From: JAADCS01 sp964473735 | Lineage (GTDB): Bacteria; Hydrothermota; Hydrothermia; LBFQ01 | Assembly (NCBI GenBank): GCA_964473735.1 | Contig: CAYYQD010000007.1 | Location: 1 to 55,656 of the forward strand | Length of the DNA: 55,656 nt | Direction: 5' to 3' | Part shown: positions 7,662 through 16,112 of the stretch, in pieces | Position numbering within the stretch: the stretch's first letter is position 1 | Layout: every line of letters begins with the position of its first letter | Made by a program: the position numbers and the translations under genes | The notes under the pieces: model-generated | What the model saw: only the letters and a program-made list of their open reading frames with translations | Told to the model about the DNA's origin: nothing | The model's database searches: none

Positions 7662-8623
7662 AGGTAGCCCTCTTCGGTGGGAGGTTTGACCCTCCCCATT
7701 ACGGGCACCTGATACTGGCCCGGGACATATACGAGAGCGGCAAGTTTGACCGTGTGCGTTTTCTGGTGAATTACGACCCTCCCCACAAGAGGGCGGAGGC
7801 TCACTTCACCCACAGGGTCAGGATGCTCAACCTCCTGATAAGGGGGGAGGAGGGTCTGGAGGTGGATCCCTTTGAGGGGGAGAGAGGAATAAGCCCCTCC
7901 TACACCTACGCCGTCCTGAGAGCCTACAGGGAGGCCCATCCGGACTGCGACCTCCACTTCGTCGTGGGGGAGGACCAGCTGCGTGCGATAAGGACGTGGA
8001 AGAACTACCACGAGCTTCCCCGTCTCACGAAGTTCGTCCTCCTAAAGAGGGGTAGCGTATCCGTCCCCAAGGAGATATTGGAGACCTTCCGTCCCATGGT
8101 CATAACGGTCAGGAAGCTGGACGTATCGGCATCCGAGATAAGGAGGAGGATAAGGGATGGCAAGAGCGTGCGGGGACTGACGTCCGATGAGGTCATAGAC
8201 TACATAAACCTGCACGGCCTGTACTCCGAAGACGGAGGGGTAGAGATATACACGGACGCCTCCGCCCGCGGAAACCCCGGAGAGGTCACCATAGCCTTCG
8301 TGGTCAGGAGGGGAAGGCGTACGGTGTACGAGTACTCCCGGGTCGTAGGGTACGGCACCAACAACGAGGGCGAGTACATGGCCCTGATAGAGGCCCTGAA
8401 CTGGGCTTTAAAAGAGGGCATGAGGGGTTTTACGGTTTTTATGGACTCAAGGTTGGTCGTAAATCAGCTTAAGGGGGAGTACAGGGTGCGAAGTCCGAAG
8501 ATAAAACCCCTTTACGATGAGGCCCTGAGGCTCTTAGCGGAGACGGAGGCGAAGCTTGAGTACATACCGAGGGAGCTGAACCTATCCGATAAGCTCACCC
8601 GTATAAGGACCCCGACCGTCTAA
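7658..8623 (+). CDS. Fusion of nicotinate-nucleotide adenylyltransferase (NadD) and RNase HI
   Basis: A 321-residue two-domain protein. Residues 1-190 are NadD: GGRFDPPHYGHL at 7-18 (nucleotidyl-transferase HxGH), DPPHKR substrate loop near 40, and DVSASEIRRRI at about 154-164. This domain makes deamido-NAD from nicotinate mononucleotide and ATP. Residues 195-320 are RNase H type I: YTDASARGNPG with Asp200, NNEGEY with Glu239, FMDSRLVVNQLKG with Asp263 and NLSDKL with Asp311, so the four acidic residues are all present. It should cut RNA in RNA-DNA hybrids. The junction is continuous, with no internal stop. It overlaps the upstream lipoprotein gene by 4 bases and converges with lipB with overlapping stop codons. 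Confidence 0.92.
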   Translation: MKVALFGGRFDPPHYGHLILARDIYESGKFDRVRFLVNYDPPHKRAEAHFTHRVRMLNLLIRGEEGLEVDPFEGERGISPSYTYAVLRAYREAHPDCDLHFVVGEDQLRAIRTWKNYHELPRLTKFVLLKRGSVSVPKEILETFRPMVITVRKLDVSASEIRRRIRDGKSVRGLTSDEVIDYINLHGLYSEDGGVEIYTDASARGNPGEVTIAFVVRRGRRTVYEYSRVVGYGTNNEGEYMALIEALNWALKEGMRGFTVFMDSRLVVNQLKGEYRVRSPKIKPLYDEALRLLAETEAKLEYIPRELNLSDKLTRIRTPTV

Positions 8624-9228
8624 CCCATAGACTCCATTATGGCTCTCTCCACCACGGGATAGAACTCCTCCGGTGGTAGGTGGAGGCCGGTCTCAACCTC
8701 AAGGGAGGTCATCACGGAGGAGGGAAGGCCGCACGGATTTATCAGAGAGAAGTAGGAGAGGTCCAGCGTCAGGTTAAGGGCGAACCCGTGCATGCTAACC
8801 CCACGCTTCAGGGCCAGACCTATTGACGCTATCTTCCTACCTTTAACCCACACGCCGGCGTGGGGTCCCTCCGTAAACTCCAGGTCTGCGACCCGGAGGA
8901 GGGAGCGCTTAATTATCCCCTCAAGGTTTCTAACCAGAAGCTTCGGACTGTCCGTACGGACGATAAAGTAAGCCACCAGCTGTCCGGGTCCGTGGAAGGT
9001 GGCGTCTCCACCCCTGTCGACCCTGAACACCTCAACCCCCCTCGTACGCAGTACGTCCTCGGGCACCAACAGGTTCTCCTCTCTGGCCGACTTCCCTAAA
9101 GTTATGACCGGTGGATGCTCAAGGAGAAGGACCCTCCCCTCTCCACCGGCGACGACCTCGGCGTGAAGTTCCCTCTGAAGTTCCCACGCCTCACCGTAAG
9201 GCACCCTTCCGAGCCATTCAACCTTCAT
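8620..9228 (-). CDS. lipB: Octanoyl-[acyl-carrier-protein] transferase
   Basis: A 202-residue LipB that moves octanoate from acyl carrier protein to lipoyl domains, the first step of lipoate synthesis. The signature RGGDATFHGPGQL is at 72-84, the conserved Lys132 is in RKIASIGL and the nucleophilic Cys166 is in INPCG. Length is typical. The ATG is preceded by a GGGAGGGAG Shine-Dalgarno-like stretch inside the end of tadA, with an 11-base overlap, so it is translated from the tadA message rather than from its own leaderless promoter. No lipA is in the window. Confidence 0.95.
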   Translation of the reverse strand: MKVEWLGRVPYGEAWELQRELHAEVVAGGEGRVLLLEHPPVITLGKSAREENLLVPEDVLRTRGVEVFRVDRGGDATFHGPGQLVAYFIVRTDSPKLLVRNLEGIIKRSLLRVADLEFTEGPHAGVWVKGRKIASIGLALKRGVSMHGFALNLTLDLSYFSLINPCGLPSSVMTSLEVETGLHLPPEEFYPVVERAIMESMG

Positions 9229-9655
9229 ACTCCCTCCCGAAGTACCTCCTGAGCAGCGAAGCCGCCCCCTCCATCGGCACCTTTCTTACCTTTACCCTGT
9301 GATTGAGGCGGAGGTCAAGGGGTATCTGGTACAGGGAGGTGGTACCGCCGAACCGGGGGTTCTCAACGGCGAAGACTATCTCACCTATGCGGGATAGCAC
9401 GGCCGCACCGCTGCACATCACACAGGGCTCCATCGTCACGTAGAGGGTGGCCCCCCGCAGGTCCTCATCCTTGAGACCCATCATGGCTAAGACCTCGGCG
9501 TGGTAGAGGGGGTGCTTCCCCGTTCGGTTGTGGGCTCTGGCGAGGAGAACTCCATCCTTCACTATCACGGCCCCCACGGGCACCTCCCCCTCCCTTAAAG
9601 CTGCCCTCGCCTCGCAGAGGGCGACGGACATCCAGAACAGGTCCTCTTTACTCAC
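9218..9655 (-). CDS. tadA: tRNA-specific adenosine deaminase
   Basis: A 145-residue zinc deaminase that converts A34 to inosine in tRNA. The catalytic HAE is at 52-54 (Glu54 is the proton shuttle) and the PCVMC zinc ligands Cys78 and Cys81 follow; NPRFGG is also typical. The GTG start overlaps the end of the upstream propeller lipoprotein gene by 8 bases and the end overlaps lipB, so the three form a tight minus-strand operon. Confidence 0.93.
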   Translation of the reverse strand: MSKEDLFWMSVALCEARAALREGEVPVGAVIVKDGVLLARAHNRTGKHPLYHAEVLAMMGLKDEDLRGATLYVTMEPCVMCSGAAVLSRIGEIVFAVENPRFGGTTSLYQIPLDLRLNHRVKVRKVPMEGAASLLRRYFGREYEG

Positions 9656-10637
9656 CTCGGCCCTTGACTTCCACCACCGTGTATTTGCTCACGGGGGCTA
9701 TACGGACGGACTTATCGTAGGTTATCCAGTAGAAGGTGTCGTTCTTTATGGTTCCCGTCAGGAACCTCTTATCGCCAAAATCCACCCTGTATATTGGCTC
9801 CCCGTCTACGAAGTACCTTATGTCCTTGAGGGTCAGGACCCAAACCGTGTCCCCTCCCTTTATGCCCGCGGAGACAACCCGGTTCATTATTACGGCCCTA
9901 CCACCACCCCTCGGTATGATCTGCGGATCCCCGAGGCGCACGCCCTTGAGCAGTTCCCCGCTCTCCATGTCGTAGACCCAGAGGGAGTCCAGCGCCTCGG
10001 ATATGATGGTCACCTTCCCGTCTACGGTCAGTACGTACTTCTTGAAGTTGGGTTTGGAGGCGTACTTACGGAAGGCGTCGTAGAACTCCTTAAGGGTACG
10101 GAAAGTAGGAAAGGCCTTCTCTATCTCCCCCGTCCTGTTGCATACGGTGAATTTTATCGGTGGAGCCGTTGGCTTTCCCACGAACCTCTTCCCGTCCGTT
10201 ACGAAGGAGTACCAGTCCGTATATACGGTATCGGGCAGCTCCACCGACGTTACCTCCTCACCGTTCCTGACCTTTACGAGACGGAAGTCCCTGACCGTCC
10301 TCCTTCCTTTGAGCTTCATCTGCTCCACGAAGGCCCACACCCCACCCTCCGGATCCGGATATATGTCCCTGACCACACGGTTGTCAAACGAGTACTCCCA
10401 CAGCTTCTGACCGACGGGCATGGAAATGGCCAGTATCCGGACCTTCCGGGTCCTGCCACTTGAAAGGAGTACGATCATCTCGTTGGGCTTTTTCTTATCA
10501 AAGATGACCTTGAGAGGGAAATACCCCCGCATGTACTCCGACGGCTCCGGTATATTCACGAGGTCGCCGGGACCCGCTTGGGGGACGCACCCGGCTAAGA
10601 GAAAAACTGCTAATCCCAGCTTTAGAGGGCGGGGCAT
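9648..10637 (-). CDS. Beta-propeller-like lipoprotein of unknown function
   Basis: A 329-residue protein with a lipoprotein signal (lipobox LAGC, Cys17). The rest is beta-rich with regularly spaced strand-turn motifs, such as FPLKVIFDKKKPNEMIVLLS, LWEYSFDNRVVRDIYPDPEG and SLWVYDMESGELL, which suggest a six- or seven-bladed propeller. No catalytic residues were recognised. It heads the minus operon with tadA and lipB, a grouping that does not reveal its role. TATAAT lies 8 bases before the ATG. Confidence 0.7.
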   Translation of the reverse strand: MPRPLKLGLAVFLLAGCVPQAGPGDLVNIPEPSEYMRGYFPLKVIFDKKKPNEMIVLLSSGRTRKVRILAISMPVGQKLWEYSFDNRVVRDIYPDPEGGVWAFVEQMKLKGRRTVRDFRLVKVRNGEEVTSVELPDTVYTDWYSFVTDGKRFVGKPTAPPIKFTVCNRTGEIEKAFPTFRTLKEFYDAFRKYASKPNFKKYVLTVDGKVTIISEALDSLWVYDMESGELLKGVRLGDPQIIPRGGGRAVIMNRVVSAGIKGGDTVWVLTLKDIRYFVDGEPIYRVDFGDKRFLTGTIKNDTFYWITYDKSVRIAPVSKYTVVEVKGRGE

Positions 10638-10645
10638 ACCTTGGT

Positions 10646-10651
10646 ATTATA
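10646..10651 (-). promoter_or_regulatory. -10 element of the propeller lipoprotein-tadA-lipB operon
   Basis: TATAAT on the minus strand, 8 bases before the ATG at 10637. Confidence 0.6.
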
Positions 10652-10852
10652 GGGTCGGAAAGGGGGTGGATTTACGGAATAGGTATATAGGACTTTTTAC
10701 CAGATAGCGGTCCGTGTCCGTGCCACGGCTCGGAGTATATGGATCATTTAACGCTAACACGTCCGACGTTAAGTTTTTGTGCTTTGCGATTTACTCCCTA
10801 TAGTTTAGGCCCATAGGGTCCCATGAAGCGTTAGGTCGGAGTACTTCACCCT
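10652..10852. other. Divergent intergenic region
   Basis: About 200 bases between divergent units. Two small inverted repeats are visible: TTAACG/CGTTAA at 10748-10772, followed by T5, and CCCTAT/ATAGGG at 10796-10818. Neither is strong enough to call a terminator or an operator. Confidence 0.3.
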
Positions 10853-10858
10853 TAAAAT
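10853..10858 (+). promoter_or_regulatory. -10 element of prfB
   Basis: TAAAAT within CCTTAAAAT, 8 bases before the ATG at 10867. Confidence 0.6.
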
Positions 10859-10866
10859 CGCTTCCT

Positions 10867-11959
10867 ATGGTTCTTCTCTCCGAAATAGAGGACTTGGTGA
10901 AGGAGTACGAGAAGATAAGGGGGTATCTTTGACGAGGATGCCCTCGTAAGTCGCATAAAAGCCTTAGAGGAGGAGTCCCTGAAACCGGACTTCTGGAGTG
11001 ACCGTAGGCGCGCTGGCAGGATAATGCAGGAGCTCTCCGTTTTGAAGGAGAGACTTAAGACCTTCCGGGAGATAGGGGAGAGGCTGGGGTACCTGAAGGA
11101 GGTGTACGACCTCGCCGAGGAAGATCCGGATGTGGCCGAGGAGATAGCCCGGGAGTACGAAGAGATTAAGAAAAGGCTGGAGGACTTCCAGATAGAGATC
11201 CTCTTCCAGAGGGAGGAGGACTACCAGAACGCCATACTGGAGATACATCCGGGGGCCGGTGGGACGGAGAGTCAGGACTGGGCGGAGATGCTGATGCGAA
11301 TGTACGTGCGGTGGGCGGAGAGGAGGGGGTACAGGGTCAGCGTACTGGACTATCAGAGGGGTGAGGAGGCCGGGATCAAGTCCGCCACGCTCCTGATTCA
11401 GGGGCCTTACGCCTACGGCTATCTCAAGGGTGAGAAGGGGGTGCATAGACTCGTACGAATATCACCCTTTGACGCCAGCAACCGGCGACATACCTCCTTC
11501 GCCGCCGTCGGTGTGTTGCCCGAGATGAAGGACGTTGAGGTGGAGATAAAACCGGAGGACCTGAAGATAGAGACCTTCAGGTCAAGCGGTGCCGGTGGCC
11601 AGCACGTGAATAAGACCGAGTCGGCGGTACGTATTACCCATATACCCACGGGGATAGTGGTCGTCATGCGGAGCGAGAGGTCCCAGCACCAGAACAGGGA
11701 GAACGCCATGAGGGTTCTGAAGGCCCGCCTGTACGAGTACTACCGTCGCCAGCAGGAGGAGAAGTTGAAAGAGCTGGCCGGGCCCAGGTCTTCCATAGAG
11801 TGGGGACACCAGATAAGGTCCTACGTCCTCTATCCCTACAAGCTGGTGAAGGACCACCGGACAGGGTACGAGACCTCCAACGCCGAGGCCGTTTTAGACG
11901 GGTACATAGACGAGTTCATAAAGGCCTACCTTTTTCACAGCAAGAGGGAAGGGAACTGA
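10867..11959 (+). CDS. prfB: Peptide chain release factor 2 with programmed +1 frameshift
   Basis: RF2 (363 residues) releases peptides at UGA and UAA. The gene starts at ATG 10867, reads 21 codons, meets in-frame TGA at 10930-10932, and continues in the +1 frame at GAC (10931). RF2 hallmarks are the SPF tripeptide (RISPFDASNRR) and the catalytic GGQ in SSGAGGQHVNKTES. The coding segments are 10867-10929 and 10931-11959. The frameshift makes RF2 synthesis self-limiting, as in most bacteria. Confidence 0.95.
10918..10933 (+). promoter_or_regulatory. RF2 programmed frameshift site
   Basis: AGGGGGTATCTTTGAC: an internal Shine-Dalgarno-like AGGGGG three bases before the slippery CTT T and the UGA stop, matching the classic prfB site. 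Confidence 0.93.
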
Positions 11960-11985
11960 CGTTCTCCCTTAGCCTTAACGGGTTG

Positions 11986-12564
11986 ATGGCGCGCAGGTGG
12001 TGGTGGTTCCCACTTTTGCTTCTGGTGGCCGGATGCGGCAGAGGGGGGAAGCGTTTTCCCTACGGCGAGGGGTACGTCTTTGTGGACCAGAGCGGTAGGA
12101 GGGTACGGTTAGATACCTTCCGCGGAAAGGTGGTGGTGATAACCTACTTCTATACCCACTGCCCCGATGCCTGCCCTCTGACCATGGCCAACCTGAAACG
12201 TCTGTACGCCCGCCTTCCCGATAGCGTCGCGGGTAGGGTGGTGTTCGTCGCCGTGAGTATAGACCCCGAGAGGGACAGGCCAGAGGTATTACGCGAGTAC
12301 GCGGGTATCTATCATATAAACTTCCCCAACTGGTTCTTCCTTACGGGGAAGCCGGAGGAGGTGAAGAGGTTCATCAAGGAGGTGGGGGTTATAGCCGTGA
12401 AGGGAAAAATCACGATAACGCCCCGGGGGGACACTACCTACTTCCTGACCCACACGGACTACGTGCATGTCGTCTCCCCCGACGGCAGGATCGTGTATCG
12501 TGGGGACGGAGAGCGTCTTAACGTCAAAGAGGCCTACGAGCGCATCCTCGGATCCCTGCCTTAG
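11986..12564 (+). CDS. SCO1/SenC-type thioredoxin-fold lipoprotein
   Basis: A 192-residue periplasmic protein with a lipobox VAGC (Cys17). The copper/thiol site CPDAC has Cys59 and Cys63, and the conserved His156 lies in FLTHTDYVHVV. Sco proteins deliver copper to cytochrome oxidase CuA or act as thiol reductases. The frame is open upstream into prfB, but the ATG at 11986 gives the expected signal peptide. A weak TANNNT (TAGCCT, 11970-11975) lies 10 bases upstream. The stop codon TAG is the first half of the next gene's -10. Confidence 0.88.
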   Translation: MARRWWWFPLLLLVAGCGRGGKRFPYGEGYVFVDQSGRRVRLDTFRGKVVVITYFYTHCPDACPLTMANLKRLYARLPDSVAGRVVFVAVSIDPERDRPEVLREYAGIYHINFPNWFFLTGKPEEVKRFIKEVGVIAVKGKITITPRGDTTYFLTHTDYVHVVSPDGRIVYRGDGERLNVKEAYERILGSLP

Positions 12565-12567
12565 AAT
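12562..12567 (+). promoter_or_regulatory. -10 element sharing the Sco stop codon
   Basis: TAGAAT, 10 bases before the ATG at 12578; the TAG is the stop codon of the Sco gene. Confidence 0.55.
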
Positions 12568-12577
12568 AACGGGGAAG

Positions 12578-13390
12578 ATGTTTGCTCTGGAGTTCCTGAA
12601 CTTCGCCTACAACGTTGAGGAGTTCTCCTCACGGAGCGAAGTGTTCTACTCCTCCCCGTTCAACGTCATGGAACCCCTGCGGGGTATAGGGTTCGGAGTG
12701 GCTACGGGTACGGTGCCCGGGGACCTGTACGGAGGTCTCTCCCTCTCCTCTCCACCCTTTACGCTGTCCCTTAAAGCCTACAGGTCGGGGGAAGTTCTCA
12801 TCACCACCCTTCCGGACACCACGTCCCCCCCTTCCGAGGACAACCCCCCTCAGGTCGTTGATAGGGTGAGGTTTTCGGCCTACGAGGGAAAGGTGGGCAC
12901 CTCCCGAAGGTTCTCGGACAGGTTGATAGGGGCTCTGGCCCTTAAGTTCATATACGCCGGAGCGGGGAGGTACGGATGGGGAGCGGGCGGGGGCGTGGAT
13001 GCCTCCTTACTCTACTCTCCGGCAAACTTCCTGCAGGTGTATTTAGGGTTAAAGAACCTCCTGTCCTCGCCGGTGGTGTGGAGTACAGGGAAGAGGGAGT
13101 TCGCCCTGCCCGTGGCGGACCTACGGTTCAAGTTGAGGCTGTACGGCCCTCTGAATCTGCTTCTGGGGGGTGCCTACTCACCGGACGGAAGGGGTTTTTC
13201 TCCCATCAGGGACGGTTTCGTCGCCCTGCGCACTTCCCTATGGAGGATGGACATCTACGGAGGCCTCGTAGAGGGGAAGGGGAGGATGGGCCTCTCGTAC
13301 AGACACGGACGTGCCACCTTCTCCCTTGGAGCGTCCTACCACCTTGACTTCGGGTACTCCTTCCTGGGCGGTGTCTCCCTATCGCTCTGA
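12578..13390 (+). CDS. Outer-membrane beta-barrel-like protein (PorV/PorQ-like)
   Basis: A 270-residue, beta-rich, Gly/aromatic protein. It begins FLNFAYNVEEFSSRS and has alternating amphipathic strands up to SLGASYHLDFGYSFLGG, ending in a short hydrophobic strand (VSLSL), as barrel proteins often do. The N-terminal composition resembles PorV/PorQ family members of type IX secretion or FadL-like barrels. No signal peptide is visible from the chosen start, which is unusual for an outer-membrane protein. The upstream extension to 12467 only shadows the Sco gene, so the ATG downstream of TAGAAT is preferred. Confidence 0.6.
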   Translation: MFALEFLNFAYNVEEFSSRSEVFYSSPFNVMEPLRGIGFGVATGTVPGDLYGGLSLSSPPFTLSLKAYRSGEVLITTLPDTTSPPSEDNPPQVVDRVRFSAYEGKVGTSRRFSDRLIGALALKFIYAGAGRYGWGAGGGVDASLLYSPANFLQVYLGLKNLLSSPVVWSTGKREFALPVADLRFKLRLYGPLNLLLGGAYSPDGRGFSPIRDGFVALRTSLWRMDIYGGLVEGKGRMGLSYRHGRATFSLGASYHLDFGYSFLGGVSLSL

Positions 13391-13400
13391 TACCCCACCT

Positions 13401-13406
13401 TAGAAT
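13401..13406 (+). promoter_or_regulatory. -10 element of the solenoid repeat gene
   Basis: TAGAAT within CCTTAGAAT, 11 bases before the ATG at 13418. Confidence 0.55.
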
Positions 13407-13417
13407 GGGGGGAATCT

Positions 13418-15058
13418 ATGTGGTTTGTGCCCTTTTTGGATTCCCTCTTACTTTACGGAGGTCTTACCAGAAAGGACCTGACCTTTGATAAGGACCTATC
13501 AACGCGCACCCTACTGAAGCCCGCCCCCGTTCTGCGTTTTCTGAACGACCCCTTAGCCCTCGTGGGCTGGGCCTCCGACTCCGTCAAGGCGTACGCCCAG
13601 TTGGAGCCCCGGGACGTTCCGGCCACCTTCTACCCCGTAAGGTACCGCCCCGTAAAGATGCGCACTAAATTCACGCTCAAGGACAGCGTGATAAAGGGGA
13701 CGGTTGAGGCCCTGCACTGCGTCACCTACTTCACCGACAGGGCCTTCGTGAAGCTGGGAAGGAGACGGGACAGTCTCAGAACACTCCTTAAGAGGATGTG
13801 GGACCCGGGCTCTTCCGAGGGGGACACCCTTACCCACGCGCAGGTTATCCTGTTGGCGGATTCCGTTGATTACAACCTTCTCCTGAACGCCCTATCCTGC
13901 CTCCTCCCCCTTGACTCCTCACTGGTACCCAAAATGGAAGGGGACTTCCAGTACGAGTACGTGACCGCCTTCGGCAAGGTGGCGGTGGGGGGAACGGGAA
14001 GCAACACCTACGAGGGGGACTACGTGGCCATATACGACTTCGGAGGGGACGACGACTACCTGCTATCCTCCTCCCCCGTCCTGATAATGGACCTATCCGG
14101 AGACGACAGGTACTCCGGGGAGTTCGCCGCCGGGGTATTCGGGGTATCCGTCCTCTACGACTACTCCGGGGACGACGTCTATAAGTGCGAGGGCGTATGT
14201 GCGGGAGTGGGTCTGGCGGGCTTCGGCCTTCTGTACGACGCCGAGGGGGACGACTACTACTCCGGGGGGTTCCACTCCTTAGGAGCCGGGACCTTCGGAG
14301 GTGGGTACCTCATAGACGGTGGTGGGAACGACATTTACAAGGCCGTAATATACGGTGAGGGCTTCGCCGGAACTTACGGCGTGGGTGTCCTGTCCGACCA
14401 CGGAGGGAACGACGTCTATACCTTGGGCTACGGCCCCATCCACAAACCTCTGTTCCTCAGACAGCGGCAGGCCATGGGTCAGGGGTTCTCTCTGGGGTGG
14501 AGGGATAGGTTCGGTGGCGGTGTGGGGATTTTAGCCGACGCCTCCGGAAACGACCACTACGCCGCCGGGACGTACGCTCAGGGGGTATCCTACTGGTACG
14601 GATTGGGCGTCCTGTACGATGGGGGAGGGGACGACCGATACACCTGTGCCGAGTACTGTCAGGGGGCCGGGATCCACCTTTCGGTGGGGGCTCTGGTGGA
14701 TAAGGACGGGGACGACCTCTACTACGCGTACTACGGGCCGAGCATAGGGGAGGGCCACGACCTCTCCGTCGGATTCTTCTACGACTCAACCGGAAACGAC
14801 ACCTACTACACCAGCGGAGGCTTCGGTGTGGGCCTCACCAACTCCGTGGGTATCTTCGTAGACGGAGACGGGAAGGACAACTACGCGAGCCGGGAGGAGA
14901 ACATCTCCTTCGGAGGGGCCAACGTACAGAGGGAGATGGGGGGTATAGGCATCTTCCTTGACCTGGGATCCGACCCGGACATCTACCCTTACGGCTCCCA
15001 CGCCAGAAACGGCTCCCTTTGGGTCAGACCTAAGTGGGGTCTGGGATGGGACCGTTGA
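13418..15058 (+). CDS. Secreted-type protein with eleven Gly-Asp-rich 27-residue repeats
   Basis: A 546-residue protein. Residues 1-190 are a non-repetitive mixed domain beginning with a short hydrophobic segment (VPFLDSLLLYGG). From about 200 to 500 there is a repeat of mostly 26-28 residues carrying [DN]D.Y near its start, then Gly-rich turns and a [LV]..D..G end; examples are SGDDRYSG, EGDDYYSG, GGNDVYTL, GGDDRYTC and TGNDTYYT. The pattern predicts a beta-solenoid with stacked acidic turns that may bind calcium, but the spacing differs from the 9-residue RTX repeat. Cys pairs occur in two repeats (CEGVC; CAEYC). The function is unknown; a surface or extracellular structural role is inference. 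Confidence 0.75.
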   Translation: MWFVPFLDSLLLYGGLTRKDLTFDKDLSTRTLLKPAPVLRFLNDPLALVGWASDSVKAYAQLEPRDVPATFYPVRYRPVKMRTKFTLKDSVIKGTVEALHCVTYFTDRAFVKLGRRRDSLRTLLKRMWDPGSSEGDTLTHAQVILLADSVDYNLLLNALSCLLPLDSSLVPKMEGDFQYEYVTAFGKVAVGGTGSNTYEGDYVAIYDFGGDDDYLLSSSPVLIMDLSGDDRYSGEFAAGVFGVSVLYDYSGDDVYKCEGVCAGVGLAGFGLLYDAEGDDYYSGGFHSLGAGTFGGGYLIDGGGNDIYKAVIYGEGFAGTYGVGVLSDHGGNDVYTLGYGPIHKPLFLRQRQAMGQGFSLGWRDRFGGGVGILADASGNDHYAAGTYAQGVSYWYGLGVLYDGGGDDRYTCAEYCQGAGIHLSVGALVDKDGDDLYYAYYGPSIGEGHDLSVGFFYDSTGNDTYYTSGGFGVGLTNSVGIFVDGDGKDNYASREENISFGGANVQREMGGIGIFLDLGSDPDIYPYGSHARNGSLWVRPKWGLGWDR

Positions 15059-15065
15059 GGGGTGC

Positions 15066-16112
15066 TTATCGCTCTACCACATCCAGCACGATCTCCCTGA
15101 ACCTCCCGAACACGGCATCCGACGAGTAGGGGAGCACCCTCTCCCTTAAGGAGAGGTCCTTACCCCGTCTTAAGGCCTCCTTAACGCTCCTCACGGCCTC
15201 ATCGGGGGAGGTGTAGAAGAGGACGTCCGGAAAGCTTTTGGCAAAGGACTCCCACCTTACGGAGACGGTAGGAAGCCCTAAGGCGAAGTACTCAAGGACC
15301 TTGTTCGGAAAGTCCATGGCCTCTATGAGAGGGGAGAGTCTGAAGGGGACGATGGCCGCGTCGCAGTGGCGGAGGTAGAGATGGACTCTGGAGTGGGGTC
15401 TGGCTCCCAAGAGAAAAACGTTGGAGGGGAGAGGGGGAGGGGGGGACCTCAAGGGTCCTACCACCACGAAGGAGACCTCTGGCATCCTCCGGGCGACGTG
15501 CCTTAAGGTATCCCAATCAAACCACTCCGCTACCGCACCGACGTATATGACCTTAGGACGGGGTATGGGCTTCAGGTCCTCGGGTTCCCCGTAGTCCCCA
15601 TCCACAGGGAAGAGGGAAAGGTCTATGGGGTTGGGGAGATAGACGGCCTTCCCCTCCGGTACGGTGTTGAGCAGGCTCCTGTGGGCGACCAGGATGACGT
15701 CGCTCTCCTCTATAAACCTCCTCTCCTCCTCTAAGATCACCCCCGGAACCCCGAAGCCGGCTAAGTGGTCGTTCATCCTGTATATCTTCACCCTCGCCCT
15801 CACCCTGTTGGCGAAGTAGAGTAGGGGGGAGGCGTCGGTCAGGAGTAGGTCCCAATTCCTCCTAAGTCCTCCGTAGGGTTGAAGGTGGAAGGTCAGAAAC
15901 CACAGCCACCTCCACCTCATCCAGCGGTTGGGTAGGGGACGGAGCATACGGTGGGTTATACCCCCATCCCCCCTAAGGTAGGTTATCGGGTTCTCAAGGT
16001 TGGCGTGCTCCACCCTGTAGCCCATCCTCTGCAGGAACCGGGCGAACTTGAATATCCCCACGTCAAGGATGCCGTCCCAACGGTTGGGGGAGAGGACCAG
16101 GGCCTCCCCCAT
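15066..16112 (-). CDS. GT-B glycosyltransferase (family 1/4-like)
   Basis: A 348-residue glycosyltransferase. The C-terminal Rossmann half carries PKVIYVGAVAEWFDWDTL at about 187-204, a VVVGPLR strand, and the donor-binding stretch SPLIEAMDFPNKVLEYFALG at about 268-287, equivalent to the EX7E region of GT4 enzymes. The N-terminal half has LLLTDASPLLYF and NDHLAGFG. It probably transfers a nucleotide-activated sugar to an envelope glycan or glycolipid. It starts inside the smpB stop (TGATG), so it is translated with smpB, and converges with the solenoid gene. Confidence 0.85.
   Translation of the reverse strand: MGEALVLSPNRWDGILDVGIFKFARFLQRMGYRVEHANLENPITYLRGDGGITHRMLRPLPNRWMRWRWLWFLTFHLQPYGGLRRNWDLLLTDASPLLYFANRVRARVKIYRMNDHLAGFGVPGVILEEERRFIEESDVILVAHRSLLNTVPEGKAVYLPNPIDLSLFPVDGDYGEPEDLKPIPRPKVIYVGAVAEWFDWDTLRHVARRMPEVSFVVVGPLRSPPPPLPSNVFLLGARPHSRVHLYLRHCDAAIVPFRLSPLIEAMDFPNKVLEYFALGLPTVSVRWESFAKSFPDVLFYTSPDEAVRSVKEALRRGKDLSLRERVLPYSSDAVFGRFREIVLDVVER

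Noticed and set aside
10964..11446. Minus-strand ORF of 160 codons within prfB
   Set aside because: Shadow of the RF2 gene in a GC-rich frame; Pro/Leu/His-rich translation without domains.
14457..14789. Arg-rich ORF opposite the solenoid repeat gene
   Set aside because: Generated by the repeated Gly-Asp codons of the real gene on the other strand.
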